A stretch of DNA of 64,000 nucleotides from Lithodes maja (taxonomy: Eukaryota > Arthropoda > Malacostraca > Decapoda > Lithodidae). The DNA lies in contig JBAKBP010013039.1 in NCBI GenBank assembly GCA_037953745.1, forward strand, positions 1-64,000, written 5' to 3'. Below, piece after piece: positions 55,260-64,000 of the stretch. Each line of letters opens with the position of its first letter. Position 1 is the stretch's first letter. Under the pieces are notes generated by a model. It was not told the origin of the DNA and made no database searches. It saw nothing but the letters and a program-made list of their open reading frames with translations. The position numbers and the translations under genes were made by a program.

Positions 55260-57573
55260 CCGTAAACTGGGGTAACTTCGGAAATTTTTCGATGTTTTTT
55301 AACAATTTCTCCTTGAGTGTAAACACATTACTGTATAGAGATTTAACTAGGTCAAGTGATGTATGGTGATAGTGCACCGTAATCCAGGAAGTCTCCTAAA
55401 ATTATCCCCCATAAGAAGAGAGCTATTCTTATCCTAAATGATGTCCGAAGTTTGCTTGAAAAGTTGATAACTTCGGACATGTATGGATAACTTCGGACAT
55501 ACGGTATTTCTTATGGAAAATGGTTGCCAAGAAAGCTGAGATAACTTCGGACAAACGGAGGAGAACTTCGGACCTACGTTCGTGGCCTTATTTCATTCAT
55601 TATTCGGCTCCTACTATTTTATATGAATATTTTATTATTGCTGCTTATTCCTGTCCGATGTTATAGTGGAAAATGCACAGTCAATACTTTTAGGCCTGTA
55701 TAATCAGTATAGGAGGGGGTTATATACGATGTTTAACATATATTCTGTTTGGATCTGTTCTCGTTAGGCATCGAGCTCACTCCTAGAAAATATTGAGCAG
55801 GAAAAATAACCAATGCTGTCAAATCAATAACTCGAAAATTAACTAGGCCTAGTAAAAATATATTGGTATGTACAGTAAACTTCCGTTAATCCGAAGGGCA
55901 GCGGACCGGCCCTCGTTCGGATTAGTGGATTTTTCGGATTATCGGACTTTACCCCTATGAACCTGTGTATGACGAAAACATCGAGACATTAGGCCACCCA
56001 AATGACACAATGGTGCACACACACATATCATATGTTCATGAAATCACTTCAAAAGTTTACCATTGTCATTGTAGCCTATTACCTACCTTCAAAACATTCA
56101 GATTAATGGTCAAAGGAATCTGTTGATATAAACGTCTTCTTCTTCTTCCGTCTACTAGCGAGTTTGTCTTGCTCTTTAAGATCAGATGTGGTTCGGGAAG
56201 TAATGCCTTAACAACGGCACTTCCCTGAGAAGTTCTTGTAATTTTCCTTTTGTGATTTTCCTTTTGTGATGTGCTCTGTTATATTATATTGTATTGAAAG
56301 CACCCTTGTCTTGTTGTCTTGAAAGCACCCTTGGGACACTCCGATCACTGAACTATAAATAGTAGCGTATCGGAACGTCCAAAGGTGCGTTTTCAAGCTC
56401 AAGGCTAATACATCCAAAGGTGCGTTTTCAAGCTCAAGACTGAATGCGCTTGCAGAAAATGCGGTGCAAGCCAGTAGCGCATCGGAGCGTCCCAAGGATG
56501 CGTTCAAGAACAAAACAAACTCTCTAGCAGACGATGTGGAAGAAGAAGAAGAAGAAGAAGGTGTTTACGTTTATATCAGTAGCTTCCTTTGACCATTAAT
56601 CTGAATGTTTTGAAGTAGGTAATAGGCTACAATGACAATGGTAAACTTTTAAAGTGAATTCATGAACATATGATATGTGTGTGCTCCATTATGTGTCATT
56701 TGAGTGGCCTAATGCCACAAAAAGGGGACTTTGGGACTTCTTGAAATTCGGACCAACTTCTTGAAATTCGGACCATCGGGTGAATTCGGATTTGGCCTCA
56801 AATTGAAAAATTCGGACTATTGGGAGATTCGAATCATCGGTCGTCGGATTAACGGACTTTTACTGTATAATATATCACTGCATATACACTTTTATGAATT
56901 TGAGCATTTTTATAGGTATAACGTATTTGTTGGTGTTTCTTTCGGCAGATAAAAAAAAATTTGGACAAGATATATGCCTCTCCTAATTTATATATATTAT
57001 ATATCCAGAATTATCCGAAATACATAAATCGGTTAGCATAGTATCATATTTTTATGGGTTTTTGGACTCAGAGAATGATTATTTGATCTTTTACCACCAT
57101 GTTAATGATGTACAAGTATTATGAATGATTTTCATAGGGCAAATAATAACAAACGATTGTTTTGTTCCATGTCCGAAGTTACCATGTTTTTTTTTATAAA
57201 CACAATCGGTTAAATGATAGTGTTCTAGCTAGAGCGTTATACAAGTGTAACAAATTTCCTTTGGTGGATGTTGTCTCTGGTAATGTTACTACAAAATTAT
57301 ATCAGTCACAACATCATTCATATAAACAAATTTCTTCAGGGTGATAGAAGTTTGGCAGGGTAGCAAAAAATTTACATATTTTTTTCGTGTACATAATTAT
57401 ACTCATGTCAGTTCCCTAGGACTTTTACATGCTCTTCCTTTGCCATTTCTCTAAACGGACCCCACAAAAAAAACAATAAAAAGCGTTTCCATTATATAAT
57501 GACAATGTCTAATTACTTATTATCGCCGATGTCCGAAGTTATCACCGCAGTACGAAGTTACCCCACTTTACGG
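55260..57573. mobile_element. TA-flanked element with CCGTAAACTGGGGTAAC ends
   Basis: TA is at 55258-55259 and 57574-57575. Ends: CCGTAAACTGGGGTAACTTC, and in reverse CCGTAAAGTGGGGTAACTTC. The motif ACTTCGGACAT recurs (about 55472, 55489, 55551 and 55565; reverse at 57169 and 57530). Without the inserted foldback element it is about 1.3 kb. There is no transposase. Confidence 0.82.
55873..56865. mobile_element. Foldback MITE with ~300 bp inverted arms
   Basis: TA is at 55871-55872 and 56866-56867. Ends CAGTAAACTTCCGTTAATCC and, in reverse, CAGTAAAAGTCCGTTAATCC. The left half to about 56190 is mirrored by the right half from about 56510: both hold GACCATTAATCTGAATGTTTTGAAG-type sequence, CATTGTCATTGTAGCC and a GAAGAAGAAG run. 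The loop at 56200-56510 has CCAAAGGTGCGTTTTCAAGC twice. Non-coding. Confidence 0.87.
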
Positions 57574-57721
57574 TAGGTCACAAGCTATCATCCTGATAAG
57601 TGGAAGCTCCAGCGCTGCCAATCCATTGCCAGACAACTGACTTCATAATATGGTTTGTGTATAATAGAGACCCTGGAATCAATGACATACTGTCAATATT
57701 CATATTCGGCGTTCTTACTAC

Positions 57722-57860
57722 TTAACCCCTTCCGTCATATATGATGCAATCGCGTTATATGGCTGTGTTGCCCAAAAGTATCATATGATGCGATCGCGTC
57801 ATATGAACTTAGTGAAATAGCTCAATAATAAGCTTATGACGTGCAATCGCATCATATGGA
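57722..57860 (+). mobile_element. TTAA element left end with ATATGATGCGATCGCGTCATAT palindromes
   Basis: TTAA at 57722 followed by CCCCTTCCGTC has the piggyBac-type start. Palindromes at 57739-57760 and 57783-57804 are centred 27.5 bp from the TTAA and 44 bp apart. A third, inverted copy lies at 57835-57858. The right end was not found, so extent is unknown. Confidence 0.65.
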
Positions 57861-58241
57861 GCTCAGTAAGTTAGGTAAGTTAGATCATAATCTGTCGGTT
57901 GGTGGCAACCCCAAATTCCTCCGACTTCTACCGGTCCCTCAGTGTAAGAAAGAGTGTTTTGGGGGAAATACCGGGCGCTCCGCCAACCCGTGAGTAAGTT
58001 AAGTTAAGATGTCGGAGGGGGTTAAGCAAGCCCTTTTTAGGCCTATAATGGGAGGCCATGTATGGAGCGCTGGTGTTGGTGCTGGTGCGGCAGTCCCGTG
58101 TGGATCTGCGCATGCGCGACGACTTTGATTATTTTTTCTTCAGAATAGATCTTATTATTTTTCTTACATTTACCTAACTAACCTAACCTAACTAAATTTT
58201 CTATAATAAAAATACAAGCACAACAAATATTTTATTGTACT

Positions 58242-58302
58242 GGGATCAAACGCTAGACCTCTTGGGTGTGAGCGCTAACCGTTACCGCTGAGCTATGAGG
58301 CT
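58242..58302 (-). mobile_element. tRNA-derived SINE head
   Basis: On the minus strand TAGCTCAGCGGTAACGG (A box region) and GCGTTTGATCCCA (B box) have tRNA spacing. The flanks do not form an acceptor stem and the B box deviates, so this is a SINE or pseudo-tRNA. Confidence 0.55.
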
Positions 58303-59306
58303 GCATGCTCAACGTGTTTTGAAAGGCCTAGTTAAAGGGGAGAAATTCAAAGTCGTTGCGCATGGACAAATCCACACATCACCTCCACACGGCACCAGCA
58401 CCAGCACTCCGTACATGGCCTCCCCCTAGAACAACCGTCCACCACAAGAACTAACCAAACTATAATAGCGGGAATGATTAAAGTACAGTACAGTAGGTTC
58501 CCGAGTTATGCGAGAATATGGTGGATGAAAACGCTGGCGAAAGTAAAAAACACGCAACTCAAACAATGTAGCTTATGGCAAAACATAAATTTGGTGGATA
58601 GTTGAGCCTGAATTTAAGGGTTATTATTTCATATAACTAAAACTCACACTAATTCATACATAGTAAAATACAATTATAATACAACATAGAAGCAATGCGT
58701 GAATAACACTTTACTCATCTTAATACTACAGAAATGGGTTAGGAGTGGGGGCTCCTGGGCTAACCTCCAAGGCACGGCGAGATCAGCTATGCTACCGCAG
58801 TCCTATCATTGCCTTCAGAATAATCCAACTTCTCCTGATGGCTGATAGCTTGAACAAGACAGATTATTTTCTCAGCTAAAGCTGCCTCATATTGGAATCC
58901 GTCAAAACATGAGATAGGTGTGGCAGGGGCAGGTGAGGCAGGCCTAGATGACTCGCTGCTAGACGAGTCAGAATCAAAAGGCTCACTGCTAGAGGAGTCA
59001 GAGCCAGGGGACTCACTGCAAGAGGAGCCAGGTGATGCAGAGGGAGGTGAATCATCGTGTTACAGGGCGAGGCGAGTCTGGGTTAGGTGTAACAATGCGA
59101 GGTGAGTCAAGGCCCGGTGAGAAAAACAGCGATGAGCGTATATTTACGTTCGATTTGATTTTGTTAGCATGAAGATCGCTGTAATATCGGAAAAGTCTGT
59201 CAATTCCAAACATCATCTCTGTTTTCCTGATCTTGTACACCTATTGATCTTTGTATTGCAAATATGCTTTCTACCTGTGTTGTGTATTTTTACTTTGTTC
59301 TAAGTA
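58303..59306. other. Unassigned region with one Tigger-like terminus
   Basis: CAGTAGGTTCCCGAGTTATGCG at about 58491 looks like a Tigger-type terminal repeat, but I find no partner. An acidic open frame (58920-59105, SLLDESESKGSLLEESEPG repeats) might be a transposase C-terminal tail; not assigned. The last ~50 bp (GCAAATATGCTTTCTA...GTTCTAAGTACAG) recur at 60770-60828. Confidence 0.35.
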
Positions 59307-60182
59307 CAGTAAACTCTTCATGCTCGTGGGGGTTAGGGAACAGACACCCGCTTGTATCGTAAATCCGCGAGCGTGACATTAGTTACCCCTCCCGCCCCGA
59401 AAATAGGCTTACGGTATAAAGAAAATGGATTTTGTTGCTTGAATGATAATGATAATTATGGATGCAAATAATACAAAATAGTATACAGTAGATTGTATAT
59501 TACAGGTGTATTAAATATTAGTAATAGGGTACAGTATGCCTACTGTATAAATGTAAACAATAGTTACCGATCGATACTTACGAGTGTTTTGTTGTTGTTG
59601 TCTATGCCTAGGCCATAATCCAACCCAATGGTACATAACAGCTTAATGATTATAGATGATTAATTATAATGAATAGTAGAGCACAAACAAAGAAATTAAG
59701 GTAAGTAATTTTAAATAGATGTGCGAAGTTTATTGAGAGTCGTCCACGTTGGCAGCAGGGGAGAGGGGGGGGGGGGGGGTCATAGAGTGCATCTAAGTTA
59801 GATGACGCTGTACGACATGCCACCCTTTATTTTCTTGATTAATTCACCCTTCTCCGCTACTAAAGTCATCACTTTCATGTGCCTTTTGGTCTTCTTTGGA
59901 CCTTTCCCGCTTGATTGAGGCTCACCAGATTTACGTTTGGCCATGTTGACGAGATATACGAAATCAATAGCCCCGCACTGTACCGACGAGAGCTAGTAAA
60001 CACAAGTTATTGGCGGGAACTAGCAGAGTGGCAGCCACACCTTTTTGTGCGCGCCATTCAAACCTTACTTTTCGTATTTTTAAATTATATTTCATTATTT
60101 ATTATTATTTATCTCAAGGGCTGAAAAACCGGGAGTAATCAAATCCGCAAGCCTGAAACCCGCGAGCATGAAGGGTTTACTG
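59307..60182. mobile_element. TA-flanked MITE, CAGTAAACTCTTCATGCTCG ends
   Basis: TA is at 59305-59306 and 60183-60184. The reverse of the right end reads CAGTAAACCCTTCATGCTCG. The 876 bp interior includes a short G run (59765-59779) and no transposase. Only 8 bp separate it from the TA of the next MITE. Confidence 0.85.
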
Positions 60183-60192
60183 TATTGAGATA

Positions 60193-60559
60193 CAGTAGGG
60201 TCCCGCATAAAACGAGTCTCGATTAAAACGACCGACCTAAAATATTAATATTTAATTTTCGATCAGAACGAATGTGATCACATAAAACGAGTCCGCCGCC
60301 AAAGTGGGGCAAATCCGAGGAGTTTTCATATAGAGCGCCGAAATATCGTACAAAACGTACGAAATATCGTACGCTTTCATATAGAACTCCGAAATATCGT
60401 ACAAAACGTACGAAATATCGTACGCTCCTGACGGAAATTTACGCTTCCAGTGAACATTGACGATATTGGGCCACCAAAATGCTGTGTTCACATAAAACGA
60501 AATCGCATAAAACGCCCTCGTTTATCGACCATATACTCGTTTTATGCGGGACCCTACTG
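60193..60559. mobile_element. TA-flanked MITE, CAGTAGGGTC ends, second member
   Basis: TA is at 60191-60192. Same family as 28653-29012: ends CAGTAGGGTCCCGCATAAAA and interior GAAATATCGTAC repeats. Right-end units continue as a tandem array. Confidence 0.87.
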
Positions 60560-60662
60560 TATTTATGCGGGACCCTACTGTATTTATGCGGGACCCTACT
60601 GTATTTATGCGGGACCCTACTGTATTATGCGGGACCCTACTGTTTTATGCGGGACCCTACTG
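60560..60662. repeat. Tandem copies of a MITE right terminus
   Basis: After the right terminus (TTTATGCGGGACCCTACTG) the same ~21 bp unit TATTTATGCGGGACCCTACTG follows five more times, with small losses in the last two. Short peptide-like repeats in all frames are a by-product. Confidence 0.9.
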
Positions 60663-60962
60663 TATTTGCAATATTCTGGAAATTGTAAAGGTTTGCTATT
60701 GTATATTTTATGATGTATATTCTAGATTTATCATTATTCATTGTAATATAATGCTGGGTGGAGTGTATTGCAAATATGCTTTCTATATTTAATTTATATG
60801 TTGTGTAATTTAGTTTGTTCTAAGTACAGTCAGGTTTTGATGTACTGTACACACGTTTTTTATACACGGTTTCGTTTGGACACGGTAACCTCAAAAGTTC
60901 CAAAGTCGGCCACAACACGGAAAAGTCGGGATCATGCACGGGTGTTGGCCCAAGCCTAGGTA

Positions 60963-62345
60963 TACAGGGTGTCCCGCGAGTTTTGTAAAATACTTTCAGA
61001 AATGAAAGATTGTTTAATTCTAAGTAAAATATTTTCTATAAACATAGTTTTTTTTAGGCGTCAGTGTTTGGTAATCAGTTATTTAAATTTGACGGTTACT
61101 GATTGAGGTGGTGTAGGGATGGAGGGGAGAGCTATCAGTGCGCTGGTGCCACTTCCAGTAAGTTTACTTTGTATTTTCTCATTATGCCATGATATCTTTG
61201 AAAAGGAGAATAATTCTAAGCTACTATTATATGGATTTATTAATTATCATATCATGAAACCTTGTAGTATTGTTATTAACAGTTACACCTGCTCTAATGT
61301 AATGAAATGTGGCACCAATGCATCAGCTGTCCGCACTCCTGAATCCTGTGTCACTCAGTTCCCGCCAAATCTTATACGAGTAGGGAGGGCCACTCCCAAT
61401 TTTTGTTTTCCATCACTTGCTAGACTAGAACTGCAACACAATGCCATTTACCTACTCTAACGTGGAATACAGTGACATGATATTCATTTATGGGTTCTGC
61501 TATTGAAATTCTACAGTAGTGCTGCTGTTGCCGAGTATAAGAGGAGATACCCAAACAGAAGATGCCCAAATTCAAAAGTGTTCTGCAGTGTTTTCCAGCA
61601 TCTGCGTGACAGAGGAACGTTTCCTGGAGTTTGTGGAACAGCTGAAAGAATAGAGTCAAGATAAAGTAAGGCAGATAATGAACACAGTCAGACAGAGCCC
61701 AAACATCAGCACAAGAAGAATTTCCTCCAGACTGGGAGTTCCTCGTATGAAAGCTTGGAGGACATTGAAAAGAGAAGGTCTGCATCCCTATTATTAACAT
61801 GATGTTCAACATCTTAAACCTGAAGATTTTGCCAAGCGACAGGATTGTTGTAAATGGCTAGAGGAACATTCCTGGCAGTGGAAATACATTTTATACACAG
61901 ATGAAGCCACATTTACCTGTGCTGGACTGCATAATGCCCACAATGAACATTGGTGGTCAGATGAAAATCCACACAAAACAGTAGAAAGCAATTTCCAACA
62001 CAGATTTTCTCTTATGTTTGGTGTGGCATTGTTGGTGGCATTCTAATTGGACCACACATCTTTGAAGATCGACTTACTGGGGAAGCCTATGCAAATTTTT
62101 TGATAAATTAACTCCCTTTACTCCTAGAAGACGTTCCTCTAGTGACTCAACAACGACTTCTCTTCCAACATGACGGTGCACCTCCACATTTCAGCAGGCA
62201 AGTTAGGGAACATCTTGATCAGACCTCCTTTCCTGATCGGTGGATTGGCCGAGGAGGACCACACCCATGGCCAGCCAGATCACCAGACCTAACACCACTG
62301 GACTTCTATCTCAGGGGACACATGATGACACTAGTATATAAGACC
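60963..62345 (+). mobile_element. mariner/Tc1-superfamily relic
   Basis: It begins with ACAGGGTGTCCCGCGAGTTT after a TA, a typical terminal repeat style. The coding part follows from about 61450. No right terminal repeat is visible because an RTE-like LINE fragment abuts at about 62330-62345. Confidence 0.7.
61450..62345 (+). pseudogene. mariner/Tc1-like transposase, DD37D spacing
   Basis: Fragments across frames give an N-terminal helix-turn-helix (STRRISSRLGVPRMKAWRTL), first Asp in LYTDEATF (61900), second in FQHDGAPPHF (62172) and third in ARSPDLTPLDF (62286). Exactly 37 residues separate the last two. Several frameshifts and stops (about 61650, 61797, 62045 and 62110) make it inactive. 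DD37D is found in the maT group, but the WIGRGGP-type sequence may mark another IS630-Tc1-mariner branch. Confidence 0.75.
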
Positions 62346-62738
62346 CTGCTCTTCCATTCCAAAGGACTCATACACTTCCCTATTACTTGGTTCATCTAGC
62401 CTATTCACACCAGCTGCCATTCTGGAAAAGCTCATCTCCACAGCTCTCAGTTTGGAGAGGTCCTCGTCACTTGCTGTCCATGTCTCCCTTCCATAAGAGA
62501 ATGTTGGGAGCAGCACACTGTTTCTCAGTGACTTTTTAACTTCCTGACTAACCATTCTTCCTTTGAGAATGCTGTACTATCAAATTCTCCAATCACCTTT
62601 CTCCCTTGCATTTTTCTCTCTTTTATCTCACTCTCCATTTTACCATATTTGCATAGTACAGCTCCCAAATACTTGAAGCTTTCAACCTCTTCCAGTACTT
62701 CATTTTTCATTTTTATTTTACATTTCTCATGTTCTTTC
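62331..62738 (-). pseudogene. RTE-like LINE fragment, interrupted by pB3
   Basis: The minus strand has VESFKYLGAVLCKYGKMESEI, NSVLLPTFSYGRETW and LRAVEMSFSRMAAGV in two frames. The 5' side ends exactly at the TTAA (62739) where pB3 begins. Related to, but distinct from, 49930-50640. Confidence 0.8.
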
Positions 62739-63525
62739 TTAACCCGTACAGCCCCGGCCGGTTTTATTATTTTTGCGCACCAGAACCCGGGCAATTTAAA
62801 AAAAAAAAGTTTCTTATAAATATATCAGAATGTGTTAGAAAATAATGATAGACCTGAAGAAATTTGAAAAAAGTACTTACCTAGGCCATTTGGGGGTCCT
62901 GGGAGGTAGTGGGGGTCCCCAGCCTCAGTGGAGCCTTAGCGCCATTTCAAATCTCCCGCGCCAGCAGCCAGTTGCCAGCCGCCAGGCAGCATGACTTATT
63001 TTGCACCTCTCAGACACAAAGTGCGCTTCAGAGTTCATAGAATGCTTTGTATATCACATAATGTCAATATAACTGAAGTTGTAGTGTGATAAGTGCCTTC
63101 ATTCAAGTATTACAAGTGCGCACGAGTGTTAGCGTCCCCGTTGCCATGGTGATGGCGGCCATCTTGGGCGGCCATCTTTGCTCAGGACAATAACAAAACG
63201 CACGTACGAACACACGGCCAGACAGCGGACCGAGTGACCCACATTCCACAGCACCCTTCCCTCTTTCTTTCTCTGTCTGGCTGTCACTTTCACTCAAGGT
63301 CACTCTGCCTCTCCTTTTCATTGAATTATTTTTACTTGTTCATTGTTTTACCTAAGATTATGAGGTGTATATACAGTACATTGTTTTACGCACTTATTGT
63401 CTCGTATTCTAATAATTATTTGCACACAGTTTTATAAGTTTAGAATTTACTTAGTGTTTTATATTGTTCGGTACTTTGCACTTGTAAATTATATATATAT
63501 ACACACTGTTTTACATTAACTTTTT

Positions 63526-63711
63526 GCGTCTTTTATATACACTGTTAGTATTACATTATAGCGTCTTTTATATACACTGTTAGTATTACATTATAGCGTC
63601 TTTTATATACACTGTTAGTATTACATTATAGCGTCTTTTATATACACTGTTAGTATTACATTATAGCGTCTTTTATATACACTGTTAGTATTACATTATA
63701 GCGTCTTTTAT
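63526..63711. repeat. 35 bp tandem repeats in the pB3 3' region
   Basis: GCGTCTTTTATATACACTGT with TAGTATTACATTATA recurs five times with little variation. It is placed just downstream of the transposase stop, as are the arrays of pB1 and pB2. Confidence 0.92.
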
Positions 63712-63736
63712 CGCAGTCTTTGAACACTTTGAACAC

Positions 63737-64000
63737 TTAGAAGTGCTCGAGGGTGTGATAATCCCTGAAGCAGGTGGGAAAACACAGTCCCACATCACAT
63801 TCTTCACACATCGTCCGGGTGTCTGTCCGTTTTGGTGTGTGTCTGCCTGTGTTGCGACACACATGACACCGTCTGCGTGGGTTGGGTTTTACTTGGTTGG
63901 GCGGGACAAAATCGCAAAAGTGGCATTGTGTCAGTCTGGCGGGGCCTTCTGGTGCTTGAAAACGAGCTGCGGGACGTTGCTGGTGGCGTGGACCATCCCT
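63737..64000 (-). CDS. piggyBac transposase of pB3, C-terminal end (partial)
   Basis: An uninterrupted minus-strand frame reaches a stop at 63739-63737. It encodes the zinc-binding C-terminal domain: RCHVCRNTGRHTPK, MCEECDVGLC, FPTCFRDYHTLEHF, with the Cys and His spacing seen in pB1 (CHVC, CVEC, PCF, YHT). This domain in piggyBac proteins binds the subterminal palindromes. No damage is visible in this part; the catalytic core is outside the window. Confidence 0.87.
   Translation of the reverse strand, partial: RDGPRHQQRPAARFQAPEGPARLTQCHFCDFVPPNQVKPNPRRRCHVCRNTGRHTPKRTDTRTMCEECDVGLCFPTCFRDYHTLEHF

Larger units (their letters stand above)
53720..57700. repeat. Inverted flanks around the 54074 and 55260 elements
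   Basis: GCCATGGATTGGCAGCGCTG with GGAAATTCCACTCATCAGG (about 53817-53860) pairs with ATCCTGATAAGTGGAAGCTC and CCAGCGCTGCCAATCC at 57593-57628. Weaker pairing extends to about 53740 and 57695. They may be ends of a larger transposon that received the two insertions, or two copies of one MITE in opposite orientation. Confidence 0.5.
62739..64000 (-). mobile_element. piggyBac element pB3, 3' part, runs off window
   Basis: The right end is TTAA 62739-62742 with ACCCGTACAGCCCCGGCCGG, matching family C MITE right ends. On the minus strand follow, in reverse order, a subterminal region with a perfect splice donor AG/GTAAGT at about 62880, 35 bp tandem repeats (63526-63711) and the transposase C-terminus. 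The left end and the core lie beyond the window. Confidence 0.88.

Noticed and set aside
58242..58302. Functional tRNA gene
   Set aside because: B box deviates and there is no acceptor stem.
60450..60792. Open frames with RDPTVF repeats
   Set aside because: Translation of the tandem MITE terminus; the same array is open in several frames.
63526..63711. CRISPR-like 35 bp repeats
   Set aside because: Units are directly joined without spacers, inside a transposon 3' region.

Overview
This window is a eukaryotic, probably arthropod and perhaps malacostracan crustacean, stretch made almost entirely of nested transposable elements. I see no bacterial operon, no rRNA, no functional tRNA and one host-like gene, a C2H2 zinc-finger gene on the minus strand at 51663-53620. 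The organism guess rests only on the mix of elements (piggyBac, Tigger/pogo, Ty3/Gypsy, CR1/L2-like and RTE-like LINEs, tRNA-derived SINEs, a mariner-like relic) and base composition, so it is an inference.

Layout. 1-2287: two inverted CR1/L2-like LINE pieces joined by the end of a TTAA transposon. 3109-7349: nearly intact piggyBac element (pB1). 7901-11621: several copies of a ~620 bp TTAA MITE (family A), some carrying other TTAA elements. 14689-24500: a Tigger element split by ~7.4 kb of nested insertions (family A MITE > second TTAA element > LINE > an unidentified 3.2 kb insertion). 24662-28317: second, decayed piggyBac (pB2). 28653-31940: MITEs, a tyrosine-recombinase fragment and a LINE tail. 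About 32690-49848: a minus-strand Gypsy element (Gypsy-1) split by a family A MITE (34985-45848), which is itself split by a complete plus-strand LTR retrotransposon (Gypsy-2, 35219-45509), whose 5' LTR carries a LINE and a Tigger MITE. 49930-50640: RTE-like LINE. 51663-53620: zinc-finger gene. 54074-60665: mostly TA-flanked MITEs. 60963-62345: mariner-like relic. 62739-64000: 3' end of a third piggyBac (pB3), running off the window.

The most interesting signal is in the TTAA elements. Across several families that differ in sequence, the left end has the same geometry: a family-specific palindrome centred 27.5-28.5 bp from the TTAA start, then a second palindrome 44 bp (or 34 bp, about one helical turn less) further in. 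The palindrome sequence changes between families and even between subfamilies of one MITE, while the spacing does not. This looks like paired transposase-binding sites whose specificity diverges under fixed geometry.

The insertion order can be read directly because most insertions leave clean joints (TTAA for piggyBac types, TA for Tigger/pogo types, GGTT for Gypsy-2). Nearly all coding regions are broken by frameshifts or stops; pB1, with one visible frameshift, is the least damaged.
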